Positions 40,224 through 50,035 of a DNA stretch of 64,000 bases are shown here, one piece after another (positions within the stretch are counted from its first letter, which is position 1; each line of letters starts with the position of its first letter). The notes beneath the pieces are model-generated. The model was not told the origin of the DNA. It was given only the letters and a program-made list of their open reading frames with translations, and ran no database searches. Both the position numbers and the translations under genes were made by a program. The stretch lies in NCBI GenBank assembly GCA_018798825.1, contig CP076354.1:1426001-1490000 (forward strand), in the 5' to 3' direction. Source of the DNA: Ochrobactrum sp. BTU1. Lineage in GTDB: Bacteria > Pseudomonadota > Alphaproteobacteria > Rhizobiales > Rhizobiaceae.

Positions 40224-41692
40224 CCCTTATGCTCCTCAAGGCGTGCTGCCAGCGCAGCCGCCACTTCCGTATGATCCGAGAACGGCAGCGTGATGTCGCC
40301 GACGATCTGGCCTTCTTCGTGTCCCTTACCCGCAACCACCAGCGTGTCACCGGGCATCATCATGGAAACTGCAGTGAAAATTGCCTCGCGACGGTCGCCG
40401 ATTTCGGTGGCACCGGGGGCTGCAGCCATGATTTCCGAACGTATCTGCGCAGGGACCTCCGAACGTGGATTGTCGTCGGTGACAATGGCAACATCGGCCA
40501 GACGTGCAGCAATTTCACCCATGATCGGGCGCTTGCCCTTGTCGCGGTCGCCGCCACAGCCAAACACCACGATCACGCGTCCAGTTGTAAATGGACGCAC
40601 GGAAGTAAGAACGTTTTCAAGTGCTTCCGGCTTATGTGCGTAGTCCACATAGGCCGGAGCGCCCTCTTCCGTGGCTCCAACCAGATCAAGACGGCCCGGC
40701 GCACCCTTGAGGCGCTCAAGCGCACGCATGGCAGCCGCAGCCGGAACACCCGTAACCATCGCAAGACCTGCCGACACAAGCGCATTGGCAACCTGAAAGT
40801 CACCGGCCAGCGGCAGTTCGATTTCAAAAATTTCGTCAGCAATGCGCACTTCAATGTGCTGGCGGAAACGTTCATGCTCAACGCGTTTGATGGTGATGAA
40901 ATCACCTTTGCGACCAACAGTCTTCACATCGCAACCAGCGGCTTTTGCAGCTTCAATCGCCTGTGGCGAGAACTGGTCATCCGCAAAAATGATTGCAGGT
41001 GCACCTTTTGGAAGCAGCGTATCGAACAGGCGCATCTTGGCGTGCAGATATTCTTCGATCGTTGCATGATAATCCATGTGATCGCGACCGAGATTGGTGA
41101 ACGCGCCAGCAGCAAGCTTCACGCCGTCAAGGCGACGCTGATCAAGACCATGGGACGAGGCTTCCATCGCGGCATGGGTCACACCTTCATCGGCAAGCTC
41201 TGCGAGCACGCGATGCAGTTCAACCGGATCAGGTGTCGTCAGCGAATTATAATCACTACGGGTTGGCGAGAAAACGCCGGTGGTTCCGATATTAGCCGCA
41301 GGAAAACCGGCATAAGCCCAAATCTGTCGGGTAAACGAAGCAACAGAAGTCTTGCCGCTGGTGCCCGTCACGGCAACCATGACTTCAGGCTGCTTGCCAT
41401 AAAACTGTGCGCTCGCAACGGCCAGTGCATGACGTGGATCTTCAACATGCAGAACAGGCACACCGAGGTTTTCAATGGCTGCATTCTTGCCAGCGATAAC
41501 GGCAACAGCACCACGCTTGACGGCATCGACTGCATAGGCGGAGCCATCCGCTTTTACACCTTTGAGAGCCGCAAAAAGGAAGCCGCGCTCGACTTTACGA
41601 GAATCTGAGGTGACACCAACAATGTCCACTTCGCCCGCAGCGCCGGAGGCCAGTTCCTTAAAGAGTGTAATTTCCTTCAGCTTCATGGTCAT
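40220..41692 (-). CDS. murE: UDP-MurNAc-L-alanyl-D-glutamate--2,6-diaminopimelate ligase
   Basis: This 490-residue Mur ligase adds the third stem residue. The ATP loop is [19 protein letters not shown] (near 112). The signature DDNPRSE (near 407) is the meso-diaminopimelate-specific motif, so the cell wall is DAP type as expected for a Gram-negative. Others are [20 protein letters not shown] at the N-terminus, [25 protein letters not shown] (near 205) and [14 protein letters not shown] at the C-terminus. An ATG two codons downstream is an alternative start. It lies 53 bases after ftsI and overlaps murF. Confidence 0.96.
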   Translation of the reverse strand: MTMKLKEITLFKELASGAAGEVDIVGVTSDSRKVERGFLFAALKGVKADGSAYAVDAVKRGAVAVIAGKNAAIENLGVPVLHVEDPRHALAVASAQFYGKQPEVMVAVTGTSGKTSVASFTRQIWAYAGFPAANIGTTGVFSPTRSDYNSLTTPDPVELHRVLAELADEGVTHAAMEASSHGLDQRRLDGVKLAAGAFTNLGRDHMDYHATIEEYLHAKMRLFDTLLPKGAPAIIFADDQFSPQAIEAAKAAGCDVKTVGRKGDFITIKRVEHERFRQHIEVRIADEIFEIELPLAGDFQVANALVSAGLAMVTGVPAAAAMRALERLKGAPGRLDLVGATEEGAPAYVDYAHKPEALENVLTSVRPFTTGRVIVVFGCGGDRDKGKRPIMGEIAARLADVAIVTDDNPRSEVPAQIRSEIMAAAPGATEIGDRREAIFTAVSMMMPGDTLVVAGKGHEEGQIVGDITLPFSDHTEVAAALAARLEEHKG

Positions 41693-41745
41693 ACCAAATC
41701 CAGGTTCAGTGGTGCAGTTTCCGCTTCCCGCTGCAACTACACAAA

Positions 41746-43527
41746 TCAGTCGTTTATCGAATCAGCAGAAGCGATCTCTGATGCTGCTGGCGCAAATTCC
41801 TGTTTAAAATCGGGCTTAACCCCCAAAAATGAGGCTGAGCGCCTAATAATATCGGCAACCATTGGCGCAGCATTAAGACCAGCGGTCGCGCTGTACTTGC
41901 CTTCTTCCGGCTTAGGCTCGTCAATAATAGTCAGAACGACATAGGTAGGATCGTCCATCGGGAAGGATGCGAGAAATGCATTGAAGCGCACATCCTTCGA
42001 ATAGCGGCCATGCACGACCTTTTCAGCCGTACCCGTCTTGCCGCCGACACGGTAGCCCTGAACCGTTGCACGTTTACCCGAACCACCTGGCGCGGTTGAG
42101 TTCAGGCGATAAAGATAACGCATGTCCGCTGACACCTGCGGGTGAATAACCTGCTGCGCCACCTGATCGGCCTGGGCCTGCGTGCGTGTAAGGAATGTCG
42201 GCTCAATCAGCTTGCCGCCATTCATCAAAGCTGCTGCACCAACAGCGGTCTGCAGCGGCGTGGTCATCATGCCGTGTCCGAACGAAATGGTCATCGAGTG
42301 AACCTTCTTCCAGACGCGCGGCTCAACCGGGCGCGCCACTTCAGGCAGCTCAGTCTGCATACGGTCAAGAAGACCCATTTTCTTCAGGAACGCACGATGA
42401 CCTTCAATTCCGACAACGTTGGCTTCATGACCTGAACCAATGTTGGATGAGAAGATAAAGACTTCAGGCAGCGTCAAAACGCGACCTTTGCCGTGGAAGT
42501 CGCGGATTGTCTGACGACCAATAACCAGCGGACGCGACGCATCGATCCTCGAATTGAGATTAAACTTGCCCGAATCGAGCGCCATTGCAGTGGTGAAGCT
42601 CTTGATCGTCGAGCCCATTTCGTAGGTACCCGCCGACATGCGGTTCAAGCGATCCTTATCGAGCGCATTAACCGGATTGTTCGGATCAAAATCCGGCACC
42701 GAAGCCATAGCAATGACTTCGCCGGTCTTCACGTTGAGAACCACGGCACCCGCAGCAATCGCGCGATAACGTTCCATCGCCTTGACGAGAACGTCGCGCA
42801 TGATGTGCTGCACGCGGATATCGATCGAGAGCTTGATCGGCTCAAGCGATTGCCCGGTTGCCATACCAACGGCGCGAAGATCGCTCAGTCCCTGACTGTC
42901 GATATATTTTTCCATACCCGCAATGCCCTGATTGTCGACATTAACGAGACCAAGAATATGCGAAGCCGTTGGACCACCCGGATAAAAGCGGCGCTTTTCC
43001 GTACGGAAGCCGATACCGGGGACACCCAGAGCCATAATCTGGCTCTGCTGGCGTGGCGTCAGACCACGCTTCACCCAGACGAAGCCTGCTCCGCTTTTCA
43101 GACGGCGATAGGTCGCTTCCCAGTCGAGATCGGGAATAACGGTCGATAGAAGTTCGATTGTTTCATCCGGATCGACGATCTTGCGTGGCTCAGCAAACAG
43201 CGAAGCGGTCTTGATATCAGTCGCAAGGATTTCACCATTGCGATCCAGAATGTCCGGGCGCGATGCGAGCTGATGTACGGCAGGGCCGCCAGAGTCATCA
43301 CCCTCGCCGCCAATCACACCGAAATAAACCAGCTTACCGCCGATCACGCCATAAATGCCGACGAAGCAGGCAATGGCCATCCAAAGACGATTACGTGCGC
43401 GATTGCCGTGCTTTTTACGCGAGCCGACAAAAGCCATATTGCCGGCCAGCTTTTCATTGCCAGCCGGCTCAAAGCCGTCATTGGTGTTCTGTTTGTTCTT
43501 CTTGGAAAATCCGAGCTTCAGCCGCAT
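41746..43527 (-). CDS. ftsI: peptidoglycan D,D-transpeptidase FtsI (PBP3)
   Basis: This 593-residue class B penicillin-binding protein crosslinks septal peptidoglycan with FtsW. A basic cytoplasmic tail (1-48) is followed by one membrane helix ([23 protein letters not shown]) and the pedestal domain beginning [16 protein letters not shown]. The transpeptidase triad is visible: SxxK as GSTIKSFT (serine near 306), SxN as SSN in [15 protein letters not shown] (near 360), and KTG in [13 protein letters not shown] (near 495). It sits two bases after ftsL and ahead of murE. Confidence 0.96.
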   Translation of the reverse strand: MRLKLGFSKKNKQNTNDGFEPAGNEKLAGNMAFVGSRKKHGNRARNRLWMAIACFVGIYGVIGGKLVYFGVIGGEGDDSGGPAVHQLASRPDILDRNGEILATDIKTASLFAEPRKIVDPDETIELLSTVIPDLDWEATYRRLKSGAGFVWVKRGLTPRQQSQIMALGVPGIGFRTEKRRFYPGGPTASHILGLVNVDNQGIAGMEKYIDSQGLSDLRAVGMATGQSLEPIKLSIDIRVQHIMRDVLVKAMERYRAIAAGAVVLNVKTGEVIAMASVPDFDPNNPVNALDKDRLNRMSAGTYEMGSTIKSFTTAMALDSGKFNLNSRIDASRPLVIGRQTIRDFHGKGRVLTLPEVFIFSSNIGSGHEANVVGIEGHRAFLKKMGLLDRMQTELPEVARPVEPRVWKKVHSMTISFGHGMMTTPLQTAVGAAALMNGGKLIEPTFLTRTQAQADQVAQQVIHPQVSADMRYLYRLNSTAPGGSGKRATVQGYRVGGKTGTAEKVVHGRYSKDVRFNAFLASFPMDDPTYVVLTIIDEPKPEEGKYSATAGLNAAPMVADIIRRSASFLGVKPDFKQEFAPAASEIASADSIND

Positions 43528-43529
43528 GA

Positions 43530-43931
43530 TTAGTGCCTCGCTCCATTCTTCTTGATGCTGCCAGTGGTTGTCGCGTCTGGCTCCAGAACGCCACTTGCCA
43601 CCAATTCATCGCTACCTGAAATAAGTTTCTGAATATCATCCAGCTGACGCTCTGGAATGTCTTCGACGCCCATAGCAAGCTGCTCTGCTTCAATTGGCTG
43701 GAGCTTCAGCTCTTCCGCGTAAACGCCAACGAGGCTCTGCAGACGACCTGGCTGCGTCATCAATGCCCAATCCGCACGCAACAGCGTAATCGTATCCTTC
43801 TCGGAATCGATCTGACGCTTGAGCTTGGCAATAACAGCGATCTGCCTTTCCGCATCATATTTGATGGTATAGGTGATCGTTGCTGCCACCAGCATCGCCG
43901 CTATCATGATGAGTTCAAAAGTACGCAGCAC
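43530..43931 (-). CDS. ftsL: cell division protein FtsL
   Basis: This short bitopic membrane protein (133 residues) bridges FtsQ/FtsB and FtsWI. It has one helix right after the start (LRTFELIMIAAMLVAATITYTIKY) and a periplasmic coiled coil (DAERQIAVIAKLKRQIDSEKDTITLLRADWALMTQPGRLQSLV), ending in an acidic/Thr tail. The frame is open far into rsmH. A GTG at 43931, six bases past the rsmH stop and with GGAG nine bases upstream, gives the usual length for this group and is preferred. An ATG at 43955 (MNWPGVERV) overlapping the rsmH end is the alternative. Position between rsmH and ftsI is the strongest evidence. Confidence 0.9.
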   Translation of the reverse strand: MLRTFELIMIAAMLVAATITYTIKYDAERQIAVIAKLKRQIDSEKDTITLLRADWALMTQPGRLQSLVGVYAEELKLQPIEAEQLAMGVEDIPERQLDDIQKLISGSDELVASGVLEPDATTTGSIKKNGARH

Positions 43932-43935
43932 TCGT

Positions 43936-44979
43936 TCAACTCCGGGCCAGTTCATACGTTTCAGGCAGCTTTGGCAGCCCGAAAAGTGAAAGATCATCTT
44001 CTAGAGGCGGATTTTCAGTCCTCAGTCCCGCACGCAGTTTTGCAGAGCGAGCACGAGGATTACGCTCTTCTTCTTCGGCGCTCGGTCCAACAGCCCCCTT
44101 TACCGCAGCCGTAAAGCTTGGAAGGCGCACATGGGTTTCCGGCAAATGCCGCGATCCAGCGCTACCACCGGCACGATCAGCAAAGTAGCGCTTGACCATA
44201 CGATCTTCGAGCGAATGGAAAGTCACGACAACAAGGCGACCACCAGGCTTCAAAATACGTTCGGCTGCAAGCAATGCACGCGCCAGTTCACCAAGCTCAT
44301 CATTCACATAGATGCGCAACGCCTGAAACACGCGCGTTGCAGGATGAATAGGCACTTTTGGATTACGGCCGACCAGCGATTCAATCGAATTGGCTAGATC
44401 AAGTGTGCGCGTGAAAGGCTGTGTTTCGCGACGCTTTTCAATCATGCGCGCGATGCGACCTGCATGACGCTCTTCGCCGAGAAAATTAAAGATGCGTGCA
44501 AGATCGCCCATCTTCAGGCGGTTAACCACATCGGCAGCGCTTGGACCGTTGCGTGACATGCGCATGTCGAGCGGCCCATCCTTCTGGAAGGAAAAGCCAC
44601 GCTCGGCTTCATCGATCTGCATCGACGAGACACCGATATCGAGCACAACGCCATCCACCTTCGCGCCTTCTCCCTCGACTGTTTCAACAGCTTCATCCAG
44701 CGCCGAAAACCGGCTTTCAACCAGATTGAGCCTGCCTTCGAACTGCTTTTCCATGACACGACCGGCTGCAATGGCAGTCGGGTCGCGATCAATAGCGATT
44801 ACGCTTGCGCCCTGCTCCAGAATACGTCGGGTATAACCGCCCGCACCGAATGTGCCATCGACGATTACTTTGCCGGTTTCGGGTTTCAGGGCATCAATCA
44901 CTTCGGAAATAAGCACCGGAACGTGACGGACCTGAGCCCCTTCGGCTTGAGATTGGTCTCCGCCGAGGCTAGCCATCAT
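43936..44979 (-). CDS. rsmH: 16S rRNA (cytosine1402-N4)-methyltransferase
   Basis: This 347-residue SAM-dependent methyltransferase (MraW) acts on 16S rRNA C1402 in the P-site. Landmarks are [14 protein letters not shown] at the N-terminus, SAM motif [18 protein letters not shown] (near 38), [39 protein letters not shown] (near 110), [21 protein letters not shown] (near 230) and [16 protein letters not shown] (near 270). AAGGA precedes the ATG by five bases. It is the first gene of the dcw cluster here; the usual upstream gene mraZ is missing from this window. Confidence 0.96.
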   Translation of the reverse strand: MMASLGGDQSQAEGAQVRHVPVLISEVIDALKPETGKVIVDGTFGAGGYTRRILEQGASVIAIDRDPTAIAAGRVMEKQFEGRLNLVESRFSALDEAVETVEGEGAKVDGVVLDIGVSSMQIDEAERGFSFQKDGPLDMRMSRNGPSAADVVNRLKMGDLARIFNFLGEERHAGRIARMIEKRRETQPFTRTLDLANSIESLVGRNPKVPIHPATRVFQALRIYVNDELGELARALLAAERILKPGGRLVVVTFHSLEDRMVKRYFADRAGGSAGSRHLPETHVRLPSFTAAVKGAVGPSAEEEERNPRARSAKLRAGLRTENPPLEDDLSLFGLPKLPETYELARS

Positions 44980-45302
44980 CCCGATCCTTTCCCGGGATCA
45001 AGTCCCGCTATCCTGTGTTTTCTGTATGGATTCCGGCCAATTGTAGACGAGCTTCGATTTGGCGGATTCGTTCAAACAGTTATCGGATATTAAGCTTAAT
45101 GAACCGTTATCCTTTGCAACGCCCATACAGAAAACCAGGGCTTATACAAAAGTTTTTCTGGCATGATTTCAGCTTGTCCAAAGACCGAAAACTGCGCGCT
45201 CAACCGGCAGTCAATTCGTCCAATAACCAGATCCAACGATCACATAGATATGAAAAAAGCCCCCATTTGCTGCCGTTGACGGCAAGCCATGCTGGCGTTA
45301 TT
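44980..45302. other. spacer between divergent rsmH and mntH
   Basis: No coding frame of plausible quality is found on either strand, and in particular no mraZ. This region must contain the promoter of the dcw cluster (minus strand). A TTAAGCTTAA dyad lies near 45093-45102, but it does not fit the CtrA spacing. GTGG-type MraZ boxes are not evident. Confidence 0.45.
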
Positions 45303-45323
45303 AATTGCAAATAATTCGCAATT
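45303..45323. promoter_or_regulatory. Fur-family (Mur-like) box upstream of mntH
   Basis: AATTGC-N9-GCAATT is a 21-base dyad made of TTGCAAATAATTCGCAA followed by TTGCA. It lies 20 bases upstream of the first mntH ATG. Rhizobial manganese regulators (Mur, a Fur-family protein) bind similar TGCAAA/TTGCA-rich dyads in front of mntH or sitABCD. The assignment rests on motif resemblance and gene context. Confidence 0.5.
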
Positions 45324-45343
45324 GCATTTTGAAAGCTTAACGC

Positions 45344-46726
45344 ATGGCATTTAAGATGGCCCCTCGGGGAAGCACGCCCCCCGCTCCGCAAGACGTTACA
45401 TTTGAAGGTTGGCGTCGTGATCGGGGCGAAGCCTCGATGTCCGATGTACACCGGTCTATCCGGGTAAACCGATCCGGTTCAAAACTTCGCCGCGCAATGG
45501 CTTTCTTTGGCCCCGGTTATCTTGTCGCCGTAGGCTATATGGACCCCGGCAACTGGGCCACCTCGCTCGCAGGTGGCTCCCGCTTCGGCTATATGCTGCT
45601 GTCGGTCGTGTTGATTTCAAATCTCATGGCAGTACTTCTGCAAGCACTATGCACCCGGCTTGCGGTTGCAACCGGTCGCGATCTCGCTCAGGCCTGCCGC
45701 GATGCCTATCCGCGCTTTCTCGCCTGGCCTCTGTGGTTTTTGGCAGAACTTGCCATCTGCGCCACCGATCTTGCCGAGGTTATCGGTACGGCAATCGGTC
45801 TCAATCTGCTTTTCGGCATTCCGCTGGAAATCGGCGTCATCATTACCGCCGCAGACGTGCTTCTTGTTCTCTATCTCCAGAACAAAGGCTTTCGTCGGGT
45901 CGAAGCGCTCATCATCACGCTGCTCGGCGTCATTGCGTTCTGCTTCCTGATCCAGATTTTGATGGCTGAACCCAAATGGGGCGAAGTGATCCGCGGCTTT
46001 GCGCCAACCACAGAAATCATCCGCAATCCGGATATGCTCTATATAGCATTGGGCATTATTGGTGCGACCGTGATGCCGCATAATCTCTATCTGCATTCCG
46101 GCATCATTCAGACGCGCGATTACGGGCATACTTTGCCGGAAAAGCGCGAAGCAATACGCTTTGCAACACTCGACTCGACGATTGCCCTTACCTTCGCACT
46201 GCTGGTCAATGCATCGATCCTGATTTTGGCCGCAGCAAGCTTCAATGCGACAGGCAATACCACCGTCGAAGATCTCGACAAAGCCCACGCCTTGCTCAAC
46301 CCGTTGCTTGGTTCCGCTCTCGCCCCAACACTGTTTGCAATTGCGCTGCTATGCTGTGGGCTTAACTCGACCATCACGGCGACCATGGCTGGTCAGATCG
46401 TGATGGAAGGCTTTATCGATATCAAACTGAAGCCCTGGTTGCGTCGCGCAATCACCCGCTTCGTCGCTATCGTGCCAGCGGCCATAGTCACGATCATGTA
46501 TGGCTCGCAGGGAACGACGGAACTTCTGATCCTGTCGCAGGTAGTGCTTAGTCTTCAGCTGCCCTTTGCCATTATCCCGCTCGTAATGTTCACAGCAGAA
46601 AAGAAAAAGATGGGCGCGCTGGTGGCGCCGCGCTGGGTAACAATCCTTGCGGCAGTTACCGCTGCCATCATCGTCGTGTTGAACATGAAACTCATCTACG
46701 ACTTCTTCACTGGCGTACCGATTTGA
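45344..46726 (+). CDS. mntH: NRAMP-family divalent metal:proton symporter MntH
   Basis: This 460-residue inner membrane protein (about 11 helices) imports Mn(II) with protons. The metal-binding motif of helix 1 is [15 protein letters not shown] and that of helix 6 is [15 protein letters not shown]; both are intact. The hydrophilic N-terminus (about 50 residues, including [20 protein letters not shown]) resembles the extended N-termini of rhizobial MntH, so the ATG at 45344 is kept. ATGs at 45356 and 45437 are alternatives. A Fur-family-type box lies just upstream, implying repression by manganese or iron status. A strong terminator follows. Confidence 0.93.
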   Translation: MAFKMAPRGSTPPAPQDVTFEGWRRDRGEASMSDVHRSIRVNRSGSKLRRAMAFFGPGYLVAVGYMDPGNWATSLAGGSRFGYMLLSVVLISNLMAVLLQALCTRLAVATGRDLAQACRDAYPRFLAWPLWFLAELAICATDLAEVIGTAIGLNLLFGIPLEIGVIITAADVLLVLYLQNKGFRRVEALIITLLGVIAFCFLIQILMAEPKWGEVIRGFAPTTEIIRNPDMLYIALGIIGATVMPHNLYLHSGIIQTRDYGHTLPEKREAIRFATLDSTIALTFALLVNASILILAAASFNATGNTTVEDLDKAHALLNPLLGSALAPTLFAIALLCCGLNSTITATMAGQIVMEGFIDIKLKPWLRRAITRFVAIVPAAIVTIMYGSQGTTELLILSQVVLSLQLPFAIIPLVMFTAEKKKMGALVAPRWVTILAAVTAAIIVVLNMKLIYDFFTGVPI

Positions 46727-46734
46727 GACGGCAC

Positions 46735-46768
46735 AGCGGCTTTCCAATCCGGAAAGCCGCTGTTTTTT
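46735..46768 (+). terminator. strong terminator of mntH
   Basis: AGCGGCTTTCC (46735-46745) and GGAAAGCCGCT (46751-46761) form a perfect 11-bp stem with a five-base loop, followed by GTTTTTT. The T-run touches the stop codon of the convergent dehydrogenase gene. Confidence 0.85.
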
Positions 46769-47516
46769 ACTTGACCGATGAATTGCCACCATCAGCATAA
46801 AGCGCTGAACCGGAAACAAAGCTCGCCATTGGCCCTGCAAGAAAGAGTGCCGCCTGAGCAATTTCTTCCGGCTGTGCAATCCGCTTCATTGCATGAAGGC
46901 CCGCCGCCCATTCTTTCTGCGCGTCACTGCCTGCCATCGGCGTATCGACACCGCCCGGCAAAAGCGCGTTGGCTCTGATGCCTTGGGCGCCATAATCTGC
47001 AGTGATGCCCTTCACCAATCCCATCAACCCAGCCTTTGCGGCACCATAGAGTGACATTCCAGGAATGCCGACACTGGTGCCAACAAAGGTTGATGTAAAA
47101 ATGATCGAACCGCCGCCGGACTTGAGCATGAATGGTATCTGCGATTTCGCGCCGAGAAATGCCGATGTCAGATTTCCGGCAATAACCTTGTTCCAATCAT
47201 CAAGGCTTGCTTCTGTCATCCGTCCGATGGGGCCGACAGTACCAGCATTGTTAAAAGCAATATCAAGACGACCGAACTCATTTTGCGCAACGGCTATGAG
47301 TTTCTCATGTGTTTCAGCTCGTGAAGCATCACCAGCCACATAATGTGCTTCGCCGCCAAGCTCTTTGATAGCTTGCGCTACTGGCACCAACCCCGCCTCA
47401 TTGCGGGCATTTAGAACGATAGCTGCACCTTGCGCAGCAAACAGCATTGCCGTAGCGCGCCCTATTCCCGACGACGCACCGATAATGATTGCGACCTTAT
47501 CTTTTAAGCTCGACAT
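46767..47516 (-). CDS. short-chain dehydrogenase/reductase (SDR) family oxidoreductase
   Basis: This 249-residue classical SDR is probably NAD(P)-dependent with an unknown substrate. The cofactor loop is VAIIIGASSGIGRATAMLFAAQGA (GASSGIG), followed by NNAG as DIAFNNAGTVGP (near 85-95). The catalytic residues are Asn (IAGNLTSAFLGA), Ser (FTSTFVG), and Tyr and Lys in YGAAKAGLMGL (near 150-154). The end GSALYADGGNSSVK is typical. The Asn in VLNARNEAG after beta 2 leans towards NADP use, which is inference. The ATG at 47516 has GGAGG five bases upstream and is preferred over an earlier in-frame start. Confidence 0.87.
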   Translation of the reverse strand: MSSLKDKVAIIIGASSGIGRATAMLFAAQGAAIVLNARNEAGLVPVAQAIKELGGEAHYVAGDASRAETHEKLIAVAQNEFGRLDIAFNNAGTVGPIGRMTEASLDDWNKVIAGNLTSAFLGAKSQIPFMLKSGGGSIIFTSTFVGTSVGIPGMSLYGAAKAGLMGLVKGITADYGAQGIRANALLPGGVDTPMAGSDAQKEWAAGLHAMKRIAQPEEIAQAALFLAGPMASFVSGSALYADGGNSSVK

Positions 47517-47609
47517 GGAAACCTCCTTGATTGGGAAGTTCCGCAATAGATGTGCAACAAAAACACAACTATCCGTTTCCTGCGATCAAACAGAAATGGT
47601 GAAGGATAA

Positions 47610-48038
47610 AGTGTCAGTCGGTCTGTAAGCCGGGTTCTGTATGGCCGGACTTGCGTCCAACGTGGCAGCCATTCATCTGGGACGGATGTCGCCACCCGCC
47701 TCTTGCAACCCACCCGGACGGCTGATCCGGAAACTGATTGCCAGTCCTTGCGAACCGGCGCGCCGTCCCTATTCGGTTTTGCTCCCAATGGGGTTTACCG
47801 TGCCGCCTGTGTTGCCACCGGCGCGGTGGGCTCTTACCCCACCCTTTCACCCTTACCCCGTCATCCCTGCCGCTTGACCAAGCGGTACGGAAGACGGGGC
47901 GGTCTACTCTCTGTGGCACTGTCCCTGGGGTCGCCCCCGCCGGGCGTTACCCGGCATCGTGTTTCCATGGAGCCCGGACTTTCCTCACCTGCCGCCTTTC
48001 GGCATATGACAAGCGCGGCTGCCCGACCGACTGACGGG
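47610..48038 (-). ncRNA. rnpB: RNase P RNA (type A, alphaproteobacterial)
   Basis: This is the catalytic RNA of RNase P, about 425 bases, which trims tRNA 5' leaders. Read on the minus strand, it shows the universal rnpB block GAGGAAAGTCCGGGCTCC (47986-47969) near the 5' end, the GGTAAGGGTGAAAGGGTG-type central core, and a 3' end with ACAGAACCCGGCTTAC (47640-47625). The terminal helix P1 is formed by GTCAGTCGGTC (48035-48025) and GACCGACTGAC (47623-47613), a perfect 11-bp pairing that fixes both ends to within a few bases. A TATATA box (48048-48043) with TTCCCA 16 bases before it is a plausible promoter. Several open frames across the region are shadows. Confidence 0.96.
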
Positions 48039-48100
48039 CGCGTATATAGCACGATCATGCCAAGTGGGAACCGGGTTTCGAAAAAATCTATGCACAACAG

Positions 48101-48132
48101 AAAAGCCGGCAGCGAAACCGCTACCGGCTTTT
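48101..48132. terminator. bidirectional hairpin between rnpB and the transglycosylase gene
   Basis: AAAAGCCGG-C-AGCG pairs with CGCT-A-CCGGCTTTT around an AAAC loop, with one mismatch. T-runs occur on either strand. It probably ends transcription from the lytic transglycosylase gene (minus strand) before rnpB. Confidence 0.6.
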
Positions 48133-48183
48133 CGTTTACATCATCGGTTTGGAACTCTACGCAACCGACAACATAAATTCAGA

Positions 48184-48222
48184 GCCTATCCCGAAAAGGG
48201 CTAAACGACTTTCAGGATAGGC
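48184..48222. repeat. palindromic element after the lytic transglycosylase gene
   Basis: GCCTATCC-C-GAAA ... TTTC-A-GGATAGGC forms a 12-bp stem with one mismatch and a 13-base loop, 14 bases past the stop codon. Its form resembles dispersed intergenic palindromes of Brucellaceae. It may aid mRNA 3'-end stability together with the terminator at 48101. Confidence 0.45.
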
Positions 48223-48235
48223 GTCAGAACAAACA

Positions 48236-48907
48236 TTAGAGGCCAGCCATGTAGGCCTTAACCGAGCTGCAATATTTTGCAGAGGTTGGGTTCATGCGCT
48301 TTGCGCCATGACCGGCATTGTACTTGAGGATCGTGCCGCAGGTGCTGCCGCCGCCGAGCTTCTGTGCCATTGCAAGATACTTCATGCCAAACTGGATGTT
48401 GGTCGAAGGCTCATAGAGGCCCTTTGCAGAACCGGTATAACCAAGGCCACGAGCCGTCGAGAGCTTGATCTGCATCAGACCGATTTCACCAGCCTTGCCG
48501 CGAACATTTGGCTGGAAATTGCTTTCGTGACGAACAACCGCATGGGCGAGCGACGAAGGCACACCGTAGGTCGCTGCATAGCGATTGATAATCTGGGAGT
48601 AGCCGGTACCGCTCTTCACGGACTTTGACGTCTCACCATGAGACTTGGACCGCTTCGCGCTCTTTGCCGTTGGTGCGGCACGCTTTGTGATGACCGAAGC
48701 CTTCTTTGCGGTTTGCTTGCGTTCTGTCTGGGCTGAGCGTGATGACTGTTCAGACTTGTTGGTTTCAGCAGCCTTGTTCTGGGCGCGAGCCTTCAGAAGA
48801 TCTGCCAGATTGGTTGGTTCATTGACTGGCGCACTCATTGCAGAATTAAGGCCAAAAGAACTCATGGCGCCAATCAGGGCGCATACAACAACAAATTTTA
48901 CTTTCAT
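48236..48907 (-). CDS. lytic transglycosylase (SLT family), secreted
   Basis: This 223-residue exported enzyme cleaves the MurNAc-GlcNAc bond with anhydro-sugar formation. A signal sequence (about 1-26, ending in SAMSA) is followed by a Lys/Ser/Ala-rich linker (about 40-100). The SLT domain has the catalytic Glu in AHAVVRHESNFQPNVRGKAGEIGLMQI (near 129), GLYEPSTNIQFGMKYLA, and the LKYNAGHG motif. The C-terminus ends in SAKYCSSVKAYMAGL, with two cysteines (TCGT and KYCS) that could pair. The domain is minimal compared with Slt70. Similar small SLT proteins in Rhizobiales include VirB1-like and cell-division-associated enzymes; the exact role here is unknown. Confidence 0.88.
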   Translation of the reverse strand: MKVKFVVVCALIGAMSSFGLNSAMSAPVNEPTNLADLLKARAQNKAAETNKSEQSSRSAQTERKQTAKKASVITKRAAPTAKSAKRSKSHGETSKSVKSGTGYSQIINRYAATYGVPSSLAHAVVRHESNFQPNVRGKAGEIGLMQIKLSTARGLGYTGSAKGLYEPSTNIQFGMKYLAMAQKLGGGSTCGTILKYNAGHGAKRMNPTSAKYCSSVKAYMAGL

Positions 48908-49228
48908 AACCTACCGTCTTGGATCGTTTTTTATGGGGCTTCGCTGGTCTTGGGGGCAGCAGAGCCGTTTGAATTATGATCCCGCATGACTGGCCAAAAC
49001 CCGCCCGTCGCCGCTGGGAATGCCAGATCATTTGCTGGGGAAATGCAGCCGAAGATTGGTTGGGGAAGTAAATTAGTCTTACAGGTTGTAATAAAGACTG
49101 TCACATTTCGTGATACGCGCCATGGTGGAAAAATACCATCGCCAAAAGGTGTAATGGTTCTAATTTAATGAAATTACTACAGAAATATGAAACCTCAAGC
49201 TATCACGCATAAGCATGAAATCCCATGC
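48908..49228. other. 320-base spacer without a gene
   Basis: No credible coding sequence is seen. A 20-codon frame at 49187-49249 ending CSCGNIL has no ribosome site. A small dyad AGCATG-N6-CATGCT (49212-49229) abuts the ampD stop and may be a weak 3' hairpin. The promoter of the transglycosylase gene should lie in 48910-49000 on the minus strand. Confidence 0.4.
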
Positions 49229-50035
49229 TCATGCGGTAACATTTTGTAGGGAAAAAATAAGCCTGTAGAGGGTATCTATAGTAGATACATCCGCTACGCC
49301 GTCCACATTTTGTGTCCGAAAATGCCGCTGAAACGCCTTAATTACGGTCTCGGTGGCCTCATCGAACACACCATTGATCTTGATTTTATATCCGTAAAGC
49401 GCCAGCATGGACTGCAAAGCTTCAACCGGTTGCCCTTGCTCGCCACGCGCGAGAAAGCGTCCGCCCCGGACAGCAGTTGGTTCGATCAGATGACCAATCC
49501 CTGCGGCATGAAGCTTCTTCCACGGGAAGTTGTGCCCCGGATCTGTTTTACGCTCTGGTGCGATGTCTGAATGCGCGAGTACGTTTTCAGGACGGATTTC
49601 ATATCGGCTACATATGCTGCGGCAAAGCTCGATTACTGCTTCAATCTGACGGTCCGCAAAGGGCGGATAATTTTCGAGATTGCCCGGATTGACGATTTCG
49701 ATCCCGATTGATGCCGAATTGATATCGGTCTCGCCCTTCCAGAAGCTCTTTCCTGCGTGCCATGCGCGCGCCTTTTCAGACACCATCTGCACTACACGGC
49801 CATCTTCATGAACCAGATAATGTGCCGACACTTCCATCTCAGGCGACTTGAGAATATCAACCGCCTCCTGAGCCGTCGCGAGGCCCGTATAATGCAGGAT
49901 CAAATAGGTTGGTGTCTTGCCGTCCTTGCGAATGCCGAAATTCGGCGACGCATCAATCGAGGCCGCTGGATAATCGGGCTTATCCAAAACAAGTGCCGCC
50001 AAAAGTTCTGCTTCTGATACGTCTGCGCTGCTCAT
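49229..50035 (-). CDS. N-acetylmuramoyl-L-alanine amidase (AmpD/AmiD type) with PG-binding domain
   Basis: This 268-residue zinc amidase cuts between MurNAc and L-Ala. The amidase_2 domain (about 25-180) shows the first zinc His in YLILHYTGLATAQEAVDIL (near 48), VSAHYLVHEDGRVVQMV, AWHAGKSFW, SIGIEIVNPG, and the second zinc site plus Asp in LAHSDIAPERKTDPG (near 155-165). A C-terminal peptidoglycan-binding type 1 domain (about 195-255: GQPVEALQSMLALYGYKIKINGVFDEATETVIKAFQRHFR) targets it to the wall. No signal peptide is obvious, so it may act on cytoplasmic anhydro-muropeptides like AmpD, although the added wall-binding domain resembles AmiD. It overlaps djlA by four bases. Confidence 0.9.
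   Translation of the reverse strand: MSSADVSEAELLAALVLDKPDYPAASIDASPNFGIRKDGKTPTYLILHYTGLATAQEAVDILKSPEMEVSAHYLVHEDGRVVQMVSEKARAWHAGKSFWKGETDINSASIGIEIVNPGNLENYPPFADRQIEAVIELCRSICSRYEIRPENVLAHSDIAPERKTDPGHNFPWKKLHAAGIGHLIEPTAVRGGRFLARGEQGQPVEALQSMLALYGYKIKINGVFDEATETVIKAFQRHFRTQNVDGVADVSTIDTLYRLIFSLQNVTA

Noticed and set aside
40202-41608. 468-codon open frame antisense to murE
   Set aside because: A shadow of the GC-rich third-position pattern of murE, with no recognisable motif.
45093-45102. TTAAGCTTAA as a CtrA site before rsmH
   Set aside because: Spacing does not match TTAA-N7-TTAA; it is a simple HindIII-type palindrome in an AT-rich stretch.
47641-48176. Several open frames around 47.6-48.2 kb
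   Set aside because: The sequence is explained fully by RNase P RNA structure and conserved blocks.
49187-49249. 20-codon frame ending CSCGNIL in a spacer
   Set aside because: No ribosome site; it overlaps a small dyad and the end of the amidase gene. The cysteine pair alone is not evidence.
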